Positions 16,880 to 26,040 of a DNA stretch of 64,000 nt are shown piece after piece. The position numbers and the translations under genes are program-made. The stretch is from assembly GCF_022808855.1 (NCBI RefSeq), contig NZ_JAKZLF010000028.1, forward strand, positions 1-64,000, read 5' to 3'. How positions within the stretch are numbered: the stretch's first letter is position 1; the number at the start of each line of letters is the position of its first letter. Source of the DNA: Anaeromyxobacter soli (GTDB lineage: Bacteria; Myxococcota; Myxococcia; Myxococcales; Anaeromyxobacteraceae). The notes under the pieces are model-generated. The model saw only the letters and a list, made by a program, of their open reading frames with translations. It did no database searches and was not told the DNA's origin.

Positions 16880-17971
16880 TCAGACCGGGGCGCCGCCGCG
16901 CACCTCGCGCCTGGCGAGCCGGAGGATTTCCTCCGGGATCTCGTCGAGATCGAGCTCGCGGGCCGCCGCGCCGCAGTCGAGCGCGGCCTTCGGCATGCCG
17001 TAGACCACGCAGGTGGCGGCGCTCTGCGCGGCGGTGTAGCCACCCGCGGCGCGGAGCAGCGCGAGCCCCTCGGCGCCGTCGCGGCCCATCCCCGAGAGGA
17101 CGATCCCGCCGCCGCGCGGCCCGAGCTCGCGCGCGAGGGACGCGAAGAGCTGCGTGCCCGAGGGCCGGAAGCCGTGCACGGGTGGCTCTTCGGAGAGCCG
17201 CACCGTCCGCCCCCGGACGCCGAGGTGCCGCCCGTCAGCGCCGAGGTGGACCGTGCCCGGCGCGAGCGGGGCGCCGTCCACCGCGAGCCCGACGGCGAGG
17301 GGCGTGAGCGAGTCGAGCCAGCGCGCGAGCTCCGCCTCGAACCCCGCCGCGATGTGCTGCACCACGAGCAGCGGGATGGGGAGATCGCGGGGGAGCCGCG
17401 CGAGGATGCGGGCGAGCGCCGCCGGACCGCCGGTGGAGGCCACGAGGGCGAGCACCTCCGGCGCCACGCCCGCCTCCGGCACGGTGACCCGGGCCCGCTC
17501 CGGCGCCGGGCGGCGCGGCTCCTCGCGGCGCGGCGCGGGAGGCGGCCGCGACGCCCGCCTGCGGCCGACGAGCAGCAGCCCCGCCACCGCCCGGACGGCC
17601 TGGCGGATCGCCTCGGCCTGCCGCTCGAACCGCGCGGTCCCGGGGTCGCGCGGCTTCGCCAGCACCTCGATCGCGCCGAGCTGGAGGGCGCGGAACGAGA
17701 GCTGCTGCGCCTCGCCGCCCGCCTCGCCGCTCACCACCACCACCGGCGTCGGGGCGACGCGCATGATCTCCTCGAGCGCCGCGAGCCCGTCGAGGCGTGG
17801 CATCCGCACGTCCATCGTGACGACGTCGGGCCGGAGCGCCTTCACGAGCGAGACGGCCTCGCGCCCGTCGCCCGCCTCTCCCACCACCTCGACCCCGGGG
17901 GCGGAGGAGAGGATGTCCCGGAGCACGGCGCGAAAGGCGCGGGCGTCGTCGACGAGGACGCAGCGGATCAT
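16880..17971 (-). CDS. cheB: CheB, receptor methylesterase response regulator
   Basis: This 363-residue protein has an N-terminal receiver (phospho-acceptor Asp54 in TMDVRMP) and an Arg/Pro-rich linker (about 135-165). A C-terminal methylesterase domain carries the catalytic triad Ser179 (VASTGG), His206 (VVQHI) and Asp298 (GMGRDG). It removes methyl groups from, or deamidates, receptor glutamates to adapt the signalling array. It is the last gene of the chemosensory operon and its start overlaps the cheA stop by 4 bases. No cheR methyltransferase or cheD is in the operon, so methylation must come from a CheR encoded elsewhere, or this CheB serves mainly as an output. Confidence 0.95.
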   Translation of the reverse strand: MIRCVLVDDARAFRAVLRDILSSAPGVEVVGEAGDGREAVSLVKALRPDVVTMDVRMPRLDGLAALEEIMRVAPTPVVVVSGEAGGEAQQLSFRALQLGAIEVLAKPRDPGTARFERQAEAIRQAVRAVAGLLLVGRRRASRPPPAPRREEPRRPAPERARVTVPEAGVAPEVLALVASTGGPAALARILARLPRDLPIPLLVVQHIAAGFEAELARWLDSLTPLAVGLAVDGAPLAPGTVHLGADGRHLGVRGRTVRLSEEPPVHGFRPSGTQLFASLARELGPRGGGIVLSGMGRDGAEGLALLRAAGGYTAAQSAATCVVYGMPKAALDCGAAARELDLDEIPEEILRLARREVRGGAPV

Positions 17972-20406
17972 GCAGGGAGGAGCTGCCGCACGAGGTCGAG
18001 CAGCTTCCCGCGCTGGACCTCGCGCTTCACGAGGTAGCCGTCGGCGCCCGCCTCGAGCCCCGCCGCGCGGTCCTCCGGGGCGTCGAGCGACGTCACGAGG
18101 ATGACCGGGACGTGGGAGAGCTTCGGATCCGCCTTGAGGCGCCGGGTGAGGCCCAGGCCGTCGAGGCGAGGCATCTGCACGTCGCTCACGACGAGGTCGC
18201 AGCCCGACTCCCGGGCCAGCGCGAGCGCCTCCTCCCCGTCCTCGGCGGGGAGCACGAGGAACCCGGCGATCTCGAGGAGCGCCTTCACCGCGGAGCGGGT
18301 GCCGAGGGAGTCGTCGGCGACGACGATCCGGTGGCGGGCGGGGGCCTTCGCGTCCGCGGGGAGCCGCGCCGCGTCGACGAGGTGCGACGGCTGGAGCACC
18401 GCGACGACGCGCCCGTCGTCGAGCACCGCCGCGCCCGCGACGTGCTGCGCCGAGGACATCCGCCGCCCGAGCGCGCTCACGACGATGGCCTGCTCCCCGA
18501 GCACCTCGTCCACCGCGAACGCGACCCTCCTGCCGGCCGAGGACACGAGCAGCGCGACGGTCGCCCCGGTCTCGCTCCGCGTCGTCGGCGGGCCGCTCGC
18601 GCCGACGACCCGCGCGAGGGGCGCGTACGGCACCTGGTCACCGTCGACCGAGACCGTCACCTGCCCCGCCACGGTCCCGAGGTCGCCGGCGCCCACGAGG
18701 AGGACGCGCTCGATGGCGTCGGCGGGGAGGAGCGCCACGCCGCCGCCCGCGCGGACGAGGAGCCCGGTGGTGCCGGCGATCGTGAGCGGCACGTCGAGGA
18801 CGAAGGTGGCGCCGCGGCCGCGGTCGCTCGCGACGTCCACGCGGCCGCCGAGCCGCCGCACGGCCTCGGCCACGACGTCGAGCCCCACGCCGCGACCCGA
18901 GAGCGCGGTGATCTCCTGCGCGGTGGAGAGGCCCGCCCGGAACGCGAGCCGGATCGCCTCCGCGTCGCCGAGCCGCGCGGCCTCCCCGGCGGTCACGATC
19001 CCGCGCTGGACCGCGGAGGCCCGCAGCCGCTCCGGCGAGAGCCCCGCGCCGTCGTCGCGGACGGTGAGGACGACGCGGTCGCCGCGCGACTCCACCCGCA
19101 CCGAGAGGAGCGCCTCCTCGGGCTTGCCCGCCGCGCGGCGCGCGCCGGGCGCCTCGATCCCGTGGTCCAGGGCGTTCCTCACGAGGTGCAGGAGCGGCCC
19201 CTTGAGCTCGTCGAGCACCCGGCGGTCGAGGCGCACCTCGCCGCCGGCGAGCCGCAGCGAGACCTTCTTGCCGAGCTGCGCGGCCAGCTCCCGGACCGCG
19301 GGGCGCAGCGACTGCAACGCCGCCTCCGCGGGGACCATCCGCAGCCCCTGGAGCGTGTCGCGCAGCGACTGGGCGAAGATCCGCTCGCGCTCCGCCTCCC
19401 GGCGGAGCTCGCGCGCGGTGCGGCCGAGATCGGCGCCGCGCGCGCGGATGCGCTCGAGCCCCTCGTCGAGGGCGCGCGGGCGAGCGTCGTCCGCGATCCC
19501 CGCCTCGTCGAGCCCCCGCTGCACGAGCAGGAGCGCCTCGCGCAGCGCCTGGGCCGTCCGCTCCAGGTCGCGGCCGCGGCGCTCGCGGCGAGAGACGCCG
19601 ACCACGAGCTGGTCCACGTCGGCGGCCGCCGTGTCGAGCCGGGTGGCGTCCACCCGGACGCTGCGCTCCTCGTCCCTGCTCGACCGCGCCGGCGCGCCCT
19701 CCGGCGGCGAGGCGGGGCGGGGCTCCGCGGCCGCCGCCACCTCGCGCAGCTCCACCACCTCCGCGGCGGCGCGCGCGAGGAGCCTCGGGAGGTCGTCGCC
19801 GCCGCCGCCTTCCAGCTCGCGAACCGTCGCCTCGACCCGGCTGGCCAGCTCCGCCGCGCGCCCCCGCAGCGCGGCCGCGAGGCGGCTCGCCGCCTCGCGC
19901 GCGCGCGCCACGTGCGAGGACCGCGCCTCGCCGTCCGAGGTGCAGACCGCGCCGAGCTCGGCCGTGAGCACCTCGACGTCGGCCGAGGGGCCGGCCGCCG
20001 GCGGCCGGCCGCGCGGGTCCGGCGCTCCCGCCTCCCGGGGAAGGACGGCCCCGAGCCCTGCGAGCACCTCGTCCCTGTCGGCGATCCGCCCCTGCGCGGC
20101 TGCGGTGAGCGACTCCTCGACCGCGCGTGCAGCGCGCAGCACGGCCTCGACCGCACCGGCGGGCAGGCCCCGGCCGCCGTCAGCGAGCACGAGCACGTCC
20201 TCCACCGCGTGCGCCGCCTTCTCGATGTCGTGGAGGCCGAGGCTCGCGGCCGTGCCCTTCAGCGTGTGGGCGATGCGGCGAAGCGGCACGACGGCGCCGG
20301 GCGACGGCGCGCTCTCGAGCTCCATGATCCCGGCGGCGAGCGCCTGGACCTGCTCGCGGGTCTCGGCCTCGAAGACCGGCCATACGCGTTCGAGGAGGTC
20401 GGCCAA
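17968..20406 (-). CDS. cheA: CheA-type hybrid histidine kinase with C-terminal receiver
   Basis: This 812-residue kinase has domains in this order: HPt with the phospho-His47 (AHTLKGTAASLG), a long helical linker (about 120-330), and an HATPase with N-box LVRNALDHGIE and G-box GRGVGLDVV (about 345-545). A CheW-like domain follows (about 545-685), then a receiver domain (about 693-812; VVSDVQMPRLDG). Receptors control autophosphorylation, and the phosphate passes to CheY and CheB and possibly to the attached receiver. CheA-REC fusions of this kind occur in alternative chemosensory systems such as FrzE. It starts 3 bases after the cheW stop and overlaps cheB by 4 bases. Confidence 0.95.
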   Translation of the reverse strand: MADLLERVWPVFEAETREQVQALAAGIMELESAPSPGAVVPLRRIAHTLKGTAASLGLHDIEKAAHAVEDVLVLADGGRGLPAGAVEAVLRAARAVEESLTAAAQGRIADRDEVLAGLGAVLPREAGAPDPRGRPPAAGPSADVEVLTAELGAVCTSDGEARSSHVARAREAASRLAAALRGRAAELASRVEATVRELEGGGGDDLPRLLARAAAEVVELREVAAAAEPRPASPPEGAPARSSRDEERSVRVDATRLDTAAADVDQLVVGVSRRERRGRDLERTAQALREALLLVQRGLDEAGIADDARPRALDEGLERIRARGADLGRTARELRREAERERIFAQSLRDTLQGLRMVPAEAALQSLRPAVRELAAQLGKKVSLRLAGGEVRLDRRVLDELKGPLLHLVRNALDHGIEAPGARRAAGKPEEALLSVRVESRGDRVVLTVRDDGAGLSPERLRASAVQRGIVTAGEAARLGDAEAIRLAFRAGLSTAQEITALSGRGVGLDVVAEAVRRLGGRVDVASDRGRGATFVLDVPLTIAGTTGLLVRAGGGVALLPADAIERVLLVGAGDLGTVAGQVTVSVDGDQVPYAPLARVVGASGPPTTRSETGATVALLVSSAGRRVAFAVDEVLGEQAIVVSALGRRMSSAQHVAGAAVLDDGRVVAVLQPSHLVDAARLPADAKAPARHRIVVADDSLGTRSAVKALLEIAGFLVLPAEDGEEALALARESGCDLVVSDVQMPRLDGLGLTRRLKADPKLSHVPVILVTSLDAPEDRAAGLEAGADGYLVKREVQRGKLLDLVRQLLPA

Positions 20407-20409
20407 GGA

Positions 20410-20910
20410 TCAGCTCCTGTCGCGCTCCGCGACGCCGAGGCGCGAGGGGTCGAGGACGGCCCGCCGATCGGGCGTCACCCACGCGAAGGGTCCGCTCTCC
20501 GGTGGCCTCAGGTCGGACAGCGGGATCTCGAGGCGCCTGCCCACCCGCTCGACCGCGACGCCGAAGAGATCGCCCTCGTCGTCGAGGACGATCACCCGCG
20601 GCAGATCCGAGAGCCCGCCGCCCTCGAGCCCGAGCACGTGGCGGAAATCGAGGACCGGCACCGGGCGGGTGCGCGCCACGATGGCCCCGACGACGCCGCG
20701 CGGCGCGCCGAGCAGCGGGTGGACGCGGCGGGCGTCGAGGACCTGGTGGATCCGGGTCACCTCCACCGCGTACCTGTCCCCGAGGACCTCGAAGGGAAGG
20801 ATCACCCGGACCTCGGCGCGCTCCTCCTCCCGCGCCTGCGCGAGCTCGCGGGCTCGCTCGCGCAGGATCGCCTCGGCCCGGGCGGCCTCCGCCGCGGCGC
20901 GCGCGCTCAC
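20410..20910 (-). CDS. cheW: CheW coupling protein with N-terminal helix
   Basis: This 166-residue protein is CheW-like (VILPFEVLGDRYAVEVTRIHQV, then VVGAIVARTRPVPVLDFRHVLGL), preceded by about 30 charged helical residues. The GTG start overlaps the cheY stop (GTGA), which identifies the frame; a longer reading into cheY is an artefact. CheW links receptors to CheA. A second CheW is encoded upstream in the operon (22518-23048), so the two may serve the two receptors. Confidence 0.88.
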   Translation of the reverse strand: MSARAAAEAARAEAILRERARELAQAREEERAEVRVILPFEVLGDRYAVEVTRIHQVLDARRVHPLLGAPRGVVGAIVARTRPVPVLDFRHVLGLEGGGLSDLPRVIVLDDEGDLFGVAVERVGRRLEIPLSDLRPPESGPFAWVTPDRRAVLDPSRLGVAERDRS

Positions 20911-21275
20911 CGGATCACCGCCGTGACCTTGCGGACCGCGTCCCGGAGCTGGAGGGGCGACACCGGCTTCGTGAGGAACGCGCTCGCGCCGACGAGCACC
21001 CCCCGCTGCCGGGACCCCTCGTCCCCGAGCATGGTGAGGAGCAGCACCGGGATGTGCCGGAGGGACGGGTCGCTGCGCATGGCGGCGCACAGCTCGAACC
21101 CGTCCATCACCGGCATGTTGACGTCGGAGATCACCACGTCCGGGCGCAGGGCGCGCACCTTCTGCAGGCCCTCCGCGCCGTCGCACGCCTCGCTGAACTC
21201 CCAGCCCTGGGCGATGAGGTAGATCTGGACGAGCGAGCGGAGCGTGTGGGTGTCATCGACGATGAGCACCTTCAT
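20907..21275 (-). CDS. CheY-like single-domain response regulator
   Basis: This 122-residue receiver domain has the acidic pair DD (residues 7-8), phospho-acceptor Asp51 (VISDVNMPVMDG), a Thr switch (LLTML) and the conserved Lys in LTKPVSP. There is no output domain. It should be phosphorylated by the CheA of the operon and carry the signal to a motor or another target. It overlaps the receptor gene upstream (ATGA) and cheW downstream (GTGA). Confidence 0.93.
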   Translation of the reverse strand: MKVLIVDDTHTLRSLVQIYLIAQGWEFSEACDGAEGLQKVRALRPDVVISDVNMPVMDGFELCAAMRSDPSLRHIPVLLLTMLGDEGSRQRGVLVGASAFLTKPVSPLQLRDAVRKVTAVIR

Positions 21276-22465
21276 GCGCGCTCCTCCCTCCGGGTCCGCG
21301 CGGTGGCCTCGCCGAGCCGGGCGGCGAGGGAGGAGAGGCTCGCGGTGGCGCGCTCCACGACCTCGGTGCCGGCCACCGCCTCCTCGGACGCGGAGGACAG
21401 GTCGGACATCGCGGCGACGATCTGCTCGACGCCGATGCCCTGCTGCCGCGTGTTGTTGGCGATCTGCCGGGCGGAGAGAGAGGAGTCGCGGATGGCCCGC
21501 GTGAGGCCGGAGATCGCCTTCGCGGCGTCCGCCGCGAGCTCCATCGCGCCGTGCGCGCGGCGCGTCCCCTCCTCGGCCACCTGCATCGCCGCCTGCGTCC
21601 CCTTCTCGATCTCGGCGAGGATGCCGCGGACGTCGCCGGCGGCGGAGGTGGACTGCTCGGCCAGGTTCCCCATCTCGACGGCGACCACCGAGAACCCGCG
21701 CCCGCGATCGCCAGCCTTCACCGCCTCGATGGAGGCGTTCAGCGCGAGCAGGCTCGTCTGTTCCGCCAGATCCTTCAGACCGGCGACGATCTCGCCGATG
21801 TGCCGCGAGCGCCGCGCCTGATCGGCGATGGCGCGCGAGAGGGTCTGGACCTGCCCGGCGAGGCTCCGGATCGTCTCGACGGTCCGCTCCAGCACCTGCT
21901 GGCCCTCGGCGGAGAGGTCCTCGGAGCGCTGCGCGACCTGGACCACCTCCTCCGCGTGGAGCGCCGCCGCCCGCGCCGTCTGGGCGATCTCCGCGGCGGT
22001 CGTGCTCGTCTCGGCGACGACGGCGGACTGGCGCGCCGCGAGGGCCGACTGCCGCGAGACGCCGCCCGCGAGGAGGCTCGAGTCCTCGGCGAGCTGGGCC
22101 GAGGCCTTCGAGAGCTCTTCGAGCGTCGCGCCCAGCGTCAGGCGCAAGGCGTCGAGATCGCGCCCGGCCCGCCTCACCTCCGCGGCGCCCTCGGGCACGA
22201 CCGGGCGGGTGAGGTCGCCCCGCACCGCGGCCCGGGCGGCCGCGGCGAGGCGCTCGGCCGGGCGCGCGAGGTGCGTGGCCGCGACGAGCACCGCCGCGAG
22301 GGCCACCCCCATCGCGGCGAGGCCGCTTCCGCTCGGGAGCCGCGCCGAGGCCGCTCCCGCGGCGAGCGCGGTTCCGCCGACGAGGAGGATCCCCCATCGC
22401 AGCGGGAGCGCCAGGCGTCCGCGCCGCCAGCGAGGACGCCCGCTCGGACTCTCGGTCCGGTTCAC
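21272..22465 (-). CDS. methyl-accepting protein with membrane hairpin and no sensor domain
   Basis: This 397-residue receptor-like protein has two hydrophobic stretches (about residues 24-41 and 46-64) separated by only a few residues, so there is no periplasmic domain. A HAMP-like or linker segment and a full MCP signalling domain follow. The hairpin tip is LAEQTSLLALNASIEAVKAGDRGRGF, written here as LAEQTSLLALNASIEA followed by VKAGDRGRGF. It must take its input from the membrane, from the cytoplasm, or from the other receptor in a mixed array. The start is GTG with GGAGG upstream. The stop overlaps cheY. It lies 52 bases after the upstream CheW. Confidence 0.9.
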   Translation of the reverse strand: MNRTESPSGRPRWRRGRLALPLRWGILLVGGTALAAGAASARLPSGSGLAAMGVALAAVLVAATHLARPAERLAAAARAAVRGDLTRPVVPEGAAEVRRAGRDLDALRLTLGATLEELSKASAQLAEDSSLLAGGVSRQSALAARQSAVVAETSTTAAEIAQTARAAALHAEEVVQVAQRSEDLSAEGQQVLERTVETIRSLAGQVQTLSRAIADQARRSRHIGEIVAGLKDLAEQTSLLALNASIEAVKAGDRGRGFSVVAVEMGNLAEQSTSAAGDVRGILAEIEKGTQAAMQVAEEGTRRAHGAMELAADAAKAISGLTRAIRDSSLSARQIANNTRQQGIGVEQIVAAMSDLSSASEEAVAGTEVVERATASLSSLAARLGEATARTRREERA

Positions 22466-22517
22466 TCGAAGACCTCCGACCAGGGGGACGCCGCTCCGGC
22501 GTCCGGCAGCGAGGGGT

Positions 22518-23048
22518 TCACGACTGCTCCAGCGCGTCCCGCTCCACGAGCTCGGGGGCGAGGACGGGGACGGCCTCGTCTCCCACCCGGCAGGCGCCGA
22601 GGACGAGGTGCGAGGACTCCCCCGCTCCCGCGCCGCCGTCGGCGAGGAGCGGATCCTCGACGAGGCCGTGGACCTCCTCCACCACGAGGGCCACCGTGGG
22701 GGCGCCGTCGAGGATCACCATCATCGCGTCGAGCGACAGCGCGCTCGCGCCGCCGAGCCGCACGCCGAGATCGACGGCGAGCGCGGGGCGTCCGCGCCAG
22801 ACGAAGCTCCCGAGCAGCCAGGGCGCTGCGCCCGGCACCTTGTCGAAGGCCACCCGGCGCGCCAGCTCCGCGGCGCGGGCGGCGGGCAGGAGCACCCGGC
22901 CGGCGGCCACGCCGGCGAGCAGGTACAGGCCCGGGAGGCGCTCCCCCGGGCCGAGCGCCACGAGCCCCGCGCGAACGCGCTGATACTCCCGCTCGATCGC
23001 GCGGAGCTCCTCCACGAGCGCGCGGCGCTGCGCTCCGAGCTCGCTCAT
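22518..23048 (-). CDS. CheW-like coupling protein (second copy)
   Basis: This 176-residue CheW-family protein begins with a predicted helix (ELGAQRRALVEELRAIEREY). The SH3-like CheW fold follows (RVLLPAARAAELARR, then LLGSFVWRGRPALAVDLGVRLG, then MMVILDGAPTVALVVEEVHGLV). It is divergent from the second CheW of the operon (20410-20910). Gaps are 60 bases after the binding-protein gene and 52 bases before the next receptor gene. It probably couples one of the two receptors to CheA. Confidence 0.8.
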   Translation of the reverse strand: MSELGAQRRALVEELRAIEREYQRVRAGLVALGPGERLPGLYLLAGVAAGRVLLPAARAAELARRVAFDKVPGAAPWLLGSFVWRGRPALAVDLGVRLGGASALSLDAMMVILDGAPTVALVVEEVHGLVEDPLLADGGAGAGESSHLVLGACRVGDEAVPVLAPELVERDALEQS

Positions 23049-23108
23049 GCCCGCTCCCGTGGCGTGCGACTCGGGGTGCTCACGCTTCGGGCCGCCCGGG
23101 CGCGCCGC

Positions 23109-23984
23109 TCACTTGCCGTTCGACAGGGTCTTCGTCACGCGGACGAGGTCGTCGCGCGCGTGGCGGACGTCGTCCCAGTCCGCGGGCTTCGCGGCCTCGA
23201 AGCCCTGCTTCATGTTGAGCGCCTCGAGGATGCTCCTGTTGGCGGGGTCCTTCGCGAAGGCCACGAGGGCCTTCTGGACCTTGGCGACCACGTCGGCCGG
23301 CACGTCCTTGCGCGCGGCGAACGGGAGCGGCGAGTACGCCTTGGTGGTGTAGAGCACGCGGAGCTTGGCGCGATCCGCCTGGGGGAGGAGCTCGAAGGTG
23401 CGCGTGAGCCCGCCCGAGGCGGTCGCCTTCCCCTGCAGCACCGCCTGGTAGCCCGCCTCGTGGGAGCCGGCGACCACCACCTTCACGTCCTTCTGCAGCT
23501 CGAGCCCGCCCTCCTTCTGGAGCGCGAAGAGCGGGAGCACCGCGGCCCCGAACGAGCCCGCGCTCGGGATGGCGACGGTCGAGCCCTTCAGGTCCGCGAG
23601 CCGGGAGAGCTTGCTGTCCTTGGCCACGACGAGCACGCCCACCGTCTTCGCGCCGACCTCGCGCGCGAAGGCGGCGTACTGGTCGTCCTGCTGAACGTAG
23701 GCGAGGGTGTTGTGGTAGTAGAACGGGTACGCCGCCGCCTTCGCGCGCGTCCCGAACTCGGAGATGCTCGGGGCGGTGACGAAGCGGAGCTTCACGCCCG
23801 ACATCTCGCTCACCTTGTCCAGGAACGGCACCCACTGCTCCGCGACCTTCGCGGTCGCCACCTGGGGCAGGACGCCGAAGTCGTAGACGGGCTCCTCCGC
23901 GCGGGCGGGACCCGCCGCGGCGGAGAGGGCGCCGGCGAGCAGCGCGGCGATCCCGGTCTTCAGGGCTCTCTTCTTGCGAACCAT
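23109..23984 (-). CDS. PhnD-family periplasmic binding protein in a chemosensory operon
   Basis: This 291-residue protein has a Sec signal (cleavage near PARA/EEPVYDFG) and the fold pattern of phosphate/phosphite/phosphonate binding proteins (GVLPQVATAKVAEQWVPFL, then YYHNTLAYV, then STVAIPSAGSFGAAVLPLF, then GSHEAGYQAVLQGKA). No ABC permease or ATPase gene is nearby. Instead it starts 15 bases after a receptor gene and precedes cheW, so it most likely presents a ligand to that receptor rather than to a transporter. The ligand cannot be told from sequence; the family binds more than phosphonates. Confidence 0.88.
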   Translation of the reverse strand: MVRKKRALKTGIAALLAGALSAAAGPARAEEPVYDFGVLPQVATAKVAEQWVPFLDKVSEMSGVKLRFVTAPSISEFGTRAKAAAYPFYYHNTLAYVQQDDQYAAFAREVGAKTVGVLVVAKDSKLSRLADLKGSTVAIPSAGSFGAAVLPLFALQKEGGLELQKDVKVVVAGSHEAGYQAVLQGKATASGGLTRTFELLPQADRAKLRVLYTTKAYSPLPFAARKDVPADVVAKVQKALVAFAKDPANRSILEALNMKQGFEAAKPADWDDVRHARDDLVRVTKTLSNGK

Positions 23985-23999
23985 GCGTGCCTCCTCCGT

Positions 24000-25703
24000 T
24001 CAGCTGCGGTAGCGCTCCGCGAGGCGCGTGAGCCGGCTGGAGACGGCCTTGAGCCGCTCCGCCGCGCGCCTCGTCTCTTCACTTCCGGCCACGTTGCCCT
24101 CGGCGGCCTGCGCGAGCTGCGCGAGGGCTCCCACGATCTCGTTCACGCCGCTCGCCTGCTGGCGCGAGCTCTCGGCGATCTGTCGCGCCGCGGTCGCGGA
24201 CTCGCGGCAGACGTTCGCGAGGTTGCCGATGGTCGCGCCCGCCCGCCGCGCCAGCGCCGCGGTGGAGCGCGCCTTCTCGCTGCCCTGCTGGGTCGCGGCG
24301 GCGGCGGCCTCGCTGCTCTCCGCGATCTCCCCGAGGAGCTTCGGGACCTCGCCGGCGGTGGCGCTCGACTGCTCCGCGAGCGCGCGCATCTCCCGCGCGA
24401 TCACGGAGAAGCTCGCGCCGCTCTCCGCCGAGCGGGCCGCCTGGATCGCCGCGTTCAGGGCGAGCACGTTCGAGCGGAGGGCGAGGTCCTTGACCTTGCC
24501 GATGATGTCGCCGATCTCGCCCACCCGCGTCGAGAGCGCGCCGAGGCGCGTGGCGATGGCGGAGACCTGCTGCTCGACGTGCGTCGTGCTGCCGACCGCC
24601 TCCTCCACGATGCCCTCGCCGGCGCGCGACGACTCCTCCGCCGTCTGCGTCACGGTGATCACGCGGTCCGCCTGCTCGATGGCCGCGCTCGAGGTCTGCG
24701 CGATCTCCTGGGTCGAGGCGTTCATCTCCGCGACCGCGGCGGACTGCTGCGCCGCCATGGCGGCCTGCCGCGTCGCCGCGCCCAGCATGGCGTCGGACTC
24801 CTGCGCCAGCGCCGCCGCGGCCTCCTTGAGCTCGCCGAGCATCGACTGCAGCTCCGCGACCATGTGCGAGAAGCTGCGCCCCAGGGCCGCGACCTCGTCG
24901 CTCCCGGCGCGCCGCACCTCCTGGCGCAGGTCCCCCTGGGCGATCCCGAGGGCGGCCTGGGAGAGCTCCATGAGCGGCTTCGTGGTGAAGCGCGCGATGG
25001 GGAACATCGCCAGCAGGCAGGCGACGAAGACGACGGACGCGAGCCCCAGCGCGCGCCGGCTCGCCTCGGCGATCTGGCTCCTCAGGTCCGCGTAGGGGAA
25101 GCCGATCTCCACCGAGCCGAGCACCTTCACGCCGGCGTCGCCCGCGGACCCGGCGCCGAGCGCCTCCTCCAGCCCGAGCGGATCGAGGTACTGCGCGTCG
25201 GACTTCGCCTTGAAGGTCACGAGCGCGACCACGTGGAGCACCTGGCGGCCCCCCACGGTCACCGACCGCTCGAGGAGCCGGGTCCCGAGCTCGAGGTCCG
25301 CGAGCTTCACCGCCTCCGGCCGGGCGACGCCGAACTCGTCCTTCAGGGCCTCGGCGAGCGGGCGCCCGCGCTCGTCGCGCACGATGACGTACGCCGCGCC
25401 CGGGACGTCGCCGAGCGTCGCCGCGCTGAGCGCCTCGAGCCCCGCCCTGTCCTGCGCGAAGATCAGGCTCGCCGAGGTGTTCGCCACCGTGAGGGCCGCC
25501 AGGCGGCCGCGGCTCGTCAGCTCCCGCTCGAGGAGCTTCTCCACCTCGCGACCGAAGGACAGCGCCAGGATGATCGCGACGATCGCCGTGGACGCCCCGG
25601 CGATCGCCATGATCTTGAGGCTCAGGCCGAACCGGGACCTCCGGGCCGCCTCGAGCACTCGGGGGGACGCCTCGCGCCCGGACGTGCTCGCCGCTGTCTG
25701 CAT
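24000..25703 (-). CDS. methyl-accepting chemotaxis protein with periplasmic CHASE8-like sensor
   Basis: This 567-residue receptor has TM1 (about residues 29-50) and a periplasmic domain of about 168 residues that resembles CHASE8-type sensors (ANTSASLIFAQDRAGLEAL, VIVRDERGRPLAEAL). TM2 lies at about 219-237, then HAMP, then an MCP signalling domain whose tip reads LALRSNVLALNAAIQAARSA. The ATG at 25703 has AGAGG about 8 bases upstream; a GTG 9 bases earlier is also possible. It is the first gene of the operon and is followed at once by the PhnD-like protein. CHASE8 domains in YfiN-type proteins take signals from periplasmic partners, which supports a binding protein-receptor pair. Confidence 0.9.
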   Translation of the reverse strand: MQTAASTSGREASPRVLEAARRSRFGLSLKIMAIAGASTAIVAIILALSFGREVEKLLERELTSRGRLAALTVANTSASLIFAQDRAGLEALSAATLGDVPGAAYVIVRDERGRPLAEALKDEFGVARPEAVKLADLELGTRLLERSVTVGGRQVLHVVALVTFKAKSDAQYLDPLGLEEALGAGSAGDAGVKVLGSVEIGFPYADLRSQIAEASRRALGLASVVFVACLLAMFPIARFTTKPLMELSQAALGIAQGDLRQEVRRAGSDEVAALGRSFSHMVAELQSMLGELKEAAAALAQESDAMLGAATRQAAMAAQQSAAVAEMNASTQEIAQTSSAAIEQADRVITVTQTAEESSRAGEGIVEEAVGSTTHVEQQVSAIATRLGALSTRVGEIGDIIGKVKDLALRSNVLALNAAIQAARSAESGASFSVIAREMRALAEQSSATAGEVPKLLGEIAESSEAAAAATQQGSEKARSTAALARRAGATIGNLANVCRESATAARQIAESSRQQASGVNEIVGALAQLAQAAEGNVAGSEETRRAAERLKAVSSRLTRLAERYRS

Positions 25704-26040
25704 GCGCGCCACCTCTGATGAACGCCGCTCGTGCTCACGGAGCCCCCCGGTCCGTCCCGCCGGGCGGAGCAGATTTCCAGCGAGTGAAGAACCCTAAGCT
25801 GGGGACAGCGCGTGCGTCAAATGAACCGCTCCCCTTTTGCACGGGGCGTGTGCGCGGCTCAATCTCACTGTCGGTCGCTCGCCGACACGGGTCCACCGGG
25901 TCGAAAACGACCGCGCTGAAAAGCGATTTTTCCGCTCGAGATCACGTCGACTGGGCCCGGCGGCGCGCTGTACCATCCGCGAATCACCTCGGTCTGTGAA
26001 CCATCACCGAGCGTTTGACCACGCATCCGAAGGGGACCTC
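25704..26040. promoter_or_regulatory. divergent intergenic region with inverted repeat
   Basis: The 337 bases between the chemosensory operon and the TRAP-type binding protein must hold both promoters. CTCGGT at 25988-25993 and ACCGAG at 26006-26011 make a 6-bp inverted repeat with a 12-base spacer, 30-53 bases before the downstream ATG. A small AT-rich patch around 25915-25935 also stands out from the GC background. No sigma-54 box and no convincing -35/-10 pair is seen. Confidence 0.4.

Noticed and set aside
20410-21186. 258-residue reading of CheW starting inside cheY
   Set aside because: The first 90 residues are an out-of-frame reading of cheY. The GTG at 20910 overlapping the cheY stop gives a normal CheW.
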